Below are positions 58,860 through 64,000 of a DNA stretch of 64,000 bases, piece after piece. Location: the NCBI GenBank assembly GCA_027922465.2, contig BQMF02000099.1, positions 434,001-498,000 of the forward strand. The letters are read 5' to 3'. Under the pieces are notes generated by a model, which was given only the letters and a program-made list of their open reading frames with translations, had not been told where the DNA came from and ran no database searches. A program made the position numbers and the translations under genes. Every line of letters begins with the position of its first letter. The first letter of the stretch is position 1. The DNA comes from Turritopsis dohrnii (lineage: Eukaryota; Cnidaria; Hydrozoa; Anthoathecata; Oceaniidae).

Positions 58860-59140
58860 TGTGGTAGAGAGCTCCCTTCTTGCTTGGAAGGTCACGGGTT
58901 CAAACCTTGACGAGTCATGCCATTGAGTATGACAGTGTGAATCACTCCCCTCTGCTTAGCACTCACCAAGTGAGTAGGAATGATATCTCGGATGGTTGTC
59001 TAGTTGAGTGGTTCCTGTCATTACAGTTTCCGTAGATCAAACGGGGCTCTAGGACCTCCTTTGCAGGACCCTCATTAATAACAGTACCTTAAGAAACTTA
59101 AGAGGCTATCCTGGGTAAATAATAATAAAAATAATAACAA
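58860..59140 (+). repeat. tRNA-derived SINE (family B)
   Basis: A-box-like GTGGTAGAGAGCTC (58861-58874) and B box GGGTTCAAACC (58896-58906), a non-tRNA body, and a 3' tail of AAT/AATAA repeats (59118-59142). It is different from families A and C in the body. Confidence 0.8.
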
Positions 59141-60110
59141 CAAGATTCGCAAAAATGCGACTATATATTTCCCCAAAGTTGCAAACATTTGATCAATTAT
59201 TGTGTGTACATTGATAACCATGAGAAAAATGTATCATTAAATAATTACAGTATAACTACCATCATCCTGATACTCAGATTGAATTTAATACCACAAAAAA
59301 ACTTACTTTAAACTTATTGTGAAATGAAGTTGTTCACAGTCAAATGATAAGGTTTCTCTTAAAATTTTTTGCTGAGGAGTTGAAAAGTGACTGAGAAGTT
59401 ACTATTGACATGTAGCTAAAAATTATAAGACCTAAATGCGACTAATATTTCCCCTTAAACAACTGCATATCAACAACCCATCAATGTGTAAGACAATTAT
59501 AATATAATATGTATGATCTTTATTCTTGCAGAAGCTTGACAAGTTTCCTATCCTTTATACCATAAAATCACGGTAAAGAATGTAATTTAACAGAACACTT
59601 ACCTTTTGTAACTCGGATAAAACTATCTTACAACATTATACAATCAAATCTGTATACAGGTTTTCCGTACAAAAGAAGAAGAGAAAATTGTTAAACCTAA
59701 TTTTGATACCACAGTTTACTTTCGGGTAGACATATAAGCAAATAACTATCAAAAGCAATCAAAATCTCTATATACTAACAAATATTACGTGTAACATTTC
59801 AAATTAGGACAGATTTCAAAAAAAAGATGGGCTTAAAGTGACAATTTATAAAACTAAATTCAAGTATTCAGAATAAACATCTCTGTTCAAAAAATATGTT
59901 CACACTCATTGTTTATTTTGTGGTAAAAACGACCTTCATATATAAATCCCAAATGGAAAAAAAAAACTTTGGTAGTGAAAATACATATCCATAACCAAAT
60001 CACTACATAGCTGAAAGTAGAAGTTCGTGTTCAGGCTTGCTTTTTACAGACTGTCATTCGTATTGTGTTTTGATTTACGTTCGTTGTTTGTACATGAAAA
60101 TTGACAGTAT
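59140..60110. repeat. dispersed repeat, copy 2 (pairs with 45515-46610)
   Basis: Same orientation and order as copy 1, starting at the same GATTCGCAAAAATGCGACTA phrase. No coding potential. Confidence 0.65.
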
Positions 60111-60214
60111 ATATATTAAATTTTGCAAAATAAAATATGATATACAGTATATATCAAAACAGTATACGTGACCATAGAATTCATCCATAGTAAAGTATGT
60201 TTCTGTTGTTGGAT

Positions 60215-60830
60215 TAAATGACTATCCAGGAAAGCACACTCGACCAGATTCTTTCAAGTTTTATTATGTGTCTCAATCCTGTGTGTTTTAAAGTATTACA
60301 CGTAATTGGTTTTCTGAACTTCTTATTGGATATACGACATCACGTTTTTACTTGCTGTTTTTGTATGTACTTTTTGAATTAACAAACTGGTTGTTCTCCA
60401 CATGAAAAGGGTTTCCTTTATGGCTGGTATATTGTGCTTTCAGTTCAGTTGGGCTACATTATATCAGGATGTAAAATAAAAATAAACCTTCAGCCTGTCT
60501 ATTGATAGGGAATTTTCACCTTTGCACTGAAACCACAGCTTCAATGGTTTGCTGTTCGAAGCAAGTTAATTACCAATCACCATAACATTGTGTTATCAAC
60601 ACAAAAACAAAACATCATTGATATATCAATTTTTTCTGGTTTTTACACGTTCATTTCATTCAAAAGATTTTACAAAGCTTTTTAAGACAACACTGAACTA
60701 AAAAGATTCATTTCCATCATTTAACGTTTCATCTATTGAATCATCAAAAGCTAGCAGAAAAAAAACAAAAATCTTCCACAGCTCCATATGCACTGACTGA
60801 AAAAAATGGCGTGCTGTAAACTAGCCTCTA
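60215..60830. repeat. direct repeat, copy 2
   Basis: Second copy of the 58060-58740 block, 2.15 kb away. It runs up to the stop of the MADF-like ORF. Confidence 0.7.
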
Positions 60831-61284
60831 TTGACAAAAACGTCCCCTTTTTAGAAAAGACAATTTGTCATAATGTACCCAGCTACTCTTGTATAATTCC
60901 TCGGTGCTTTGGCCGCTCTTTGTTGTCTTTTCTTTAGTTAATTCTCTGCCAAGCTGTGCCCTCAAGCCGTTGATTTTTGTTTTTATTGAAGCAATCGTCG
61001 TGTCTAGTGCTGTAGATATCTCGCTATACGCGATTTCTTTAATGTCTCGTTTAAGGTAATCGGAATGGTAAATGTCCAAGACATGTCTTGGATTCCAACA
61101 TATCAATCAACAGGGTTAACTCATCATCCGTCCAGTCTTTAGCTGACTTAGCTTTCGAATCTTTCTTGTCCTTCTTCCCTCTTCTTTGGTCTTTCTCGGT
61201 TTTTTCAACTTCCTGATTACTTTCCTTTCGAAATGTGTCTCCCGGTTGGTAGCAGCTATCCTCTGAGCCTTCTGAATCATTCAT
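60828..61284 (-). pseudogene. MADF/Myb-like DNA-binding ORF, Harbinger-associated type, one frameshift
   Basis: ATG at 61284: a charged N-terminus (KTEKDQRRGKKDKKDSKAKS), then WTDDELTLLIDMLESKTCL, a 1-nt frame change near 61090, and DIYHSDYLKRDIKEIAYSEI, TIASIKTKINGLRAQLGREL, SSWVHYDKLSFL. This is the three-helix MADF/SANT-like plan with conserved tryptophans. Such ORFs accompany PIF/Harbinger transposases and help them bind DNA or enter the nucleus. No transposase lies next to it. The frameshift suggests it is dead. Confidence 0.7.
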
Positions 61285-61429
61285 TCTGAGTACGTGATCG
61301 AAGCAATTTTTCTATGCCGTGAAACATTACAAATTGTTTACAAATTTCAACTACAAAAAACATTCGATTTTCAGAAAACGTTCCACAGGAGCGTTCGAAA
61401 ATTGTGAAATTACGTAACACACTCGAAAA

Positions 61430-61680
61430 ACGCTATGATGTTGGATGAAAATCTGGGCAAATGTATCCAACATCAAATTTTTGTTGGATGAGAGGCAAAA
61501 TGTTGGATGAAAAATTTAAATGAGTTTAAATTTCATCCAACATCATCCAACATGATTTTTTTCTTATTTTTCGAATTTCCTTAAATTTCGACGCTGGGCA
61601 AATGTATCCAACATTTCATCCAACATGTAAAATTTTCGATGTTGGATGAAATGTTGGATACATTTGCCCCGGCCTTTACA
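61430..61680. repeat. inverted-repeat block with TCCAACAT motifs (Harbinger-like ends)
   Basis: Within 250 bp, ATGTTGGATGA/TCATCCAACAT occurs at least eight times. The right part is a hairpin: GGGCAAATGTATCCAACATT and its exact complement form arms of about 31 bp (61596-61626 and 61638-61668) with an 11-12-bp loop. The motif style (CAACATTT, GGGCAAA end) resembles the Harbinger ends at 50816-52203. It may be a MITE nested in the end of the element carrying the MADF-like ORF. Confidence 0.6.
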
Positions 61681-61689
61681 AAGTTCCAT

Positions 61690-62345
61690 CGTATCGGCAC
61701 CCTGAAAATTGTTGCAGCAGATTTTTGATAAATATTTTCTGGTAACCAATTCAAATCATGCATACGAACATTTAAAAATGATTACATGCGGCATGTAGGT
61801 CATTAAAAAATCACATATAAATGCAAAGAAAGTGATGAAAGTGATGAAAAGGCTAAACTTTTTTTATCAGAAGCACCCGAGTGATGGGATTCAAAAAATC
61901 TAAATCCAAACAAAAAAGATAAAATCAGGCAAAAGCTAGTCAATCACCTTGATTTCAAGTACACTGCTGAAAATTTAGGAAAAACTTGACATTCCCTTCA
62001 TTCATGCATGTCATTCTATATTCTTCATAGGTGGCAACACGTGACACATTTTCAGATGCATGAAATGGGACAAGTCTCCCCTGTCGCCACTGCTTTAAAG
62101 TTTTGCTTTCTTTCTCTAAAAATGAAGATAATGATTACAAAACAAATGACCCACTTGAATTAGCTAGGCATAACTTCTGAACCTTGACTGTATGTGTATA
62201 TTTGTTGATAACTAGATCTCTTCCTGGTCTAACATACCAAGATAAAAATACAAAAACGGACTACCCATCGGGGTAATATAAACGGACACATATACACGTC
62301 CCTTCCTACTTTTTTTTTTTTTTTTTTTTTTTTTAAATCCTAAGT
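61690..62345. other. no gene seen; T24 tract at the end
   Basis: No supported coding region. A run of about 24 T lies at 62310-62335, just downstream of the Gypsy pol stop on the minus strand. Confidence 0.5.
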
Positions 62346-62347
62346 TT

Positions 62348-64000
62348 CTAAGTTAAAATAAAATCCTTGTATTTCGACGGTAATTTTCTCTCACGAGTTG
62401 AACGTCTGGGTAGCTGAGCAGGTAAGGGAGTCTGAGCAGGTAAGGGAGTTGGTTCAGTCAGTTGTCGTTCATTGTTGTCAGTGTTTGTGTTCATTTCGTC
62501 TTGTTGTACTTGCGGCTGATTTTCGATTTGTTCTAAGTTCTCGTTCTCTGTTACATTGAACTTTCTCATTTCCAGTACTAAGTCTGGAACTGTCGGTGTA
62601 TCATTCTTAGCACATTCGTGTGGAATTTTGCGGATGAAACGACGATTTCGAAGGGTAACTCTTCGACTTCCATCGATTCTAACCCTATACTGTCTGTGGG
62701 GTAGAGTCTCTATAATGGAACCAGTCTTGTCCCATCTGGTTGGGTGATTGCCGTGTTGATTCTGAATGGCAACAGAGTCGCCGACTTGTAGTGGTTGGAG
62801 AGTTTGTCTGTTCTCCTTTACCGACAGCTCGAATCTGCGAGCGTGTGTCTTTTCGCGGGTGTCGGCCAGTTCGGACCATTCCCTTCGAAATGACATTGGA
62901 TGTGGCAGGTGGTCTGGGATGTTTCGTCCAAATAGTAACTCGGCTGGAGATACACCCATATCTGGTGCGGGCGTGTTTCTATGGAGTAGGAGGGCCTTAG
63001 CGACAGCTGCGGTGTCCAGGGACCCAGTTGGACTGACATTTGTTGTGAGGATGCGTTTCATGGTTTTAACGGCGATTTCGGCCCTTCCGTTGCTCTCTGG
63101 CATGTATGCTGATGAAAGTCTATGGTGTATTCCCCAGTTCTTGAGGAACATATTGAACTCGTTTGATTCATATGGTGGGCCTCCGTCGGATGAAATTTCT
63201 TCTGGGATGCCGAATGTGCTGAAGTATCGGCGAAGGATTTTCTTTAGAGTCGATGCATTCGAGGAGGTCCGCAAACAGGCGACTTCGGTCCAGCCAGAGA
63301 AACGGTCTGCGTAGATTAGGTACCTCTGGCCAACCATGTGGAAGATGTCAGTAACAGCTAACTGAAATGGGTATGACGGTTGAGGTGTCTTCTCAGGAGG
63401 CTCTTTCGGTTGCGATGGAGCGATCTCATTACATCTCTGACAGTTGAAACGTTTGTTTTGAATGTCAGAGTTCATACCTGGCCAGAAAAATCGTTGTCTT
63501 GCACTGCTTTTCATGGACGAAACTCCTTGGTGACCGATATGGAGTTCATCTAGCAGGCGCCGTCGAAGGGATTTAGGGATGAGAGGTACTCCCTTGGTGA
63601 AGATTAGGTCGTTGCTGGTGTACAAGCGTTCACGTAGAGACCAGAATTCGAGTAGGTTTGGTGGGATGGATTCCTTGTTCGTGGGGAATGCCTTTTCGAT
63701 AAGCTGACATAAGTGACGGTAGTTCTGGTCAATTTGTGCGTGCTTGCGGATGGTATCGAGGCGGATTGTATCACCCGATGGCTCTAGGGCAATATCTTTT
63801 TCGATGTAGGCAACGCAATTGTCGACGTCAATTGCTGCGATGGGTTTCATCCGCGATGTTGCATCGGATGCTGGATTCTTTTCTCCGGGAATAGGGATAA
63901 CTTTGAATTTGTATGCGAGGGTTTTTTCACGGAATTTAAAGACCCTTGGGTTTTCTATCTTTTCCAAAGCACGGCTGCTGAAGATGGGAGCGAGCGGTTT
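62348..64000 (-). CDS. Ty3/Gypsy pol, RNase H end and integrase (open, runs off window)
   Basis: One uninterrupted frame of 551 codons entering from the window edge. It starts at the RNase H end and tether (FKVIPIPGEKNPASDATSRM). The HHCC zinc finger follows (HIGHQGVSSM, CQRCNEIAP), then the integrase core with Asp in LAVTDIFHMV, Asp in EISSDGGPPYE and Glu in SNGRAEIAVKTMKRIL, so the DDE triad is complete. A GPY/F-like domain (VAIQNQHGNHPTRWDKTGSI, RRVTLRNRRFIRKI) and a proline-rich tail with a short duplication (LPAQTPLPAQLP) follow, ending RERKLPSKYKDFILT. No stops or frameshifts are seen, so this is the youngest-looking retroelement here. No LTR was recognised before 62345. Confidence 0.9.
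   Translation of the reverse strand, partial: KPLAPIFSSRALEKIENPRVFKFREKTLAYKFKVIPIPGEKNPASDATSRMKPIAAIDVDNCVAYIEKDIALEPSGDTIRLDTIRKHAQIDQNYRHLCQLIEKAFPTNKESIPPNLLEFWSLRERLYTSNDLIFTKGVPLIPKSLRRRLLDELHIGHQGVSSMKSSARQRFFWPGMNSDIQNKRFNCQRCNEIAPSQPKEPPEKTPQPSYPFQLAVTDIFHMVGQRYLIYADRFSGWTEVACLRTSSNASTLKKILRRYFSTFGIPEEISSDGGPPYESNEFNMFLKNWGIHHRLSSAYMPESNGRAEIAVKTMKRILTTNVSPTGSLDTAAVAKALLLHRNTPAPDMGVSPAELLFGRNIPDHLPHPMSFRREWSELADTREKTHARRFELSVKENRQTLQPLQVGDSVAIQNQHGNHPTRWDKTGSIIETLPHRQYRVRIDGSRRVTLRNRRFIRKIPHECAKNDTPTVPDLVLEMRKFNVTENENLEQIENQPQVQQDEMNTNTDNNERQLTEPTPLPAQTPLPAQLPRRSTRERKLPSKYKDFILT

Noticed and set aside
58060..60830. LTRs of a retrotransposon
   Set aside because: The paired repeats lack TG...CA borders and a primer-binding site, and no gag or pol lies between; only a SINE and other repeats do.

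Overview
The window looks like a piece of an AT-rich, repeat-laden metazoan nuclear genome. It has intron-split genes with GT-AG sites, tRNA-derived SINEs, CR1/L2-like LINEs with an SGNH-esterase ORF1, BEL/Pao, Copia and Gypsy pol genes, a Penelope-like element, a Helentron-type Helitron, piggyBac, PIF/Harbinger and many short TA-flanked MITEs. This mix suits a marine invertebrate, and a cnidarian is a reasonable guess. No taxon-specific host gene settles it. Nothing bacterial or viral is evident outside retroelements.

The one host gene I can build lies on the minus strand and spans about 26.6 kb (32017 down to about 5420). Its introns are full of transposons. Nine exons join with consistent phases: a signal-peptide exon, a transmembrane plus unknown cytosolic-domain exon, a 20-nt exon, an acidic linker exon, two small phase 1-1 acidic cassette exons, one 2.5-kb exon coding a superfamily-1 (UvrD-like) helicase/NTPase module, a fibronectin type III exon and a 29-nt exon. 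The 3' end is not found. A relic of the cassette exon at 115-159 shows that this part of the locus was duplicated. This architecture is the best candidate for an undescribed system here.

Region by region: 0.4-5.1 kb holds a decayed LINE and BEL relics, duplicated as a block. 5.4-8.6 kb carries the 3' half of the gene. 8.6-27 kb is one huge intron with a Penelope-like relic (10.8-12.3), a deleted Helentron (13.5-15.2), a CR1-like LINE (17.1-20.5), a SINE, a possible new DNA transposon (22.65-23.84) and LINE and Gypsy fragments (24.2-25.3). 27.3-29.2 kb is a piggyBac element with TTAA ends. 29.3-32.0 kb carries the 5' exons. 32.3-35.5 kb is a Copia pol relic with a MITE nested in it. 35.5-45 kb is mostly non-coding AT-rich DNA with SINEs, MITEs and a second Helentron fragment.

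45-64 kb is a nested mobile-element landscape. A CR1/L2-like LINE on the minus strand (about 47.4-58.05 kb) is interrupted by a Harbinger transposon, a TA-type MITE and a 4.2-kb triplicated tandem insertion. Beyond it lie repeated segments, an orphan MADF/Myb-like Harbinger-type ORF with a hairpin, and a Gypsy integrase running off the window end. Several dispersed copies of a hammerhead-ribozyme-like motif occur across the window.
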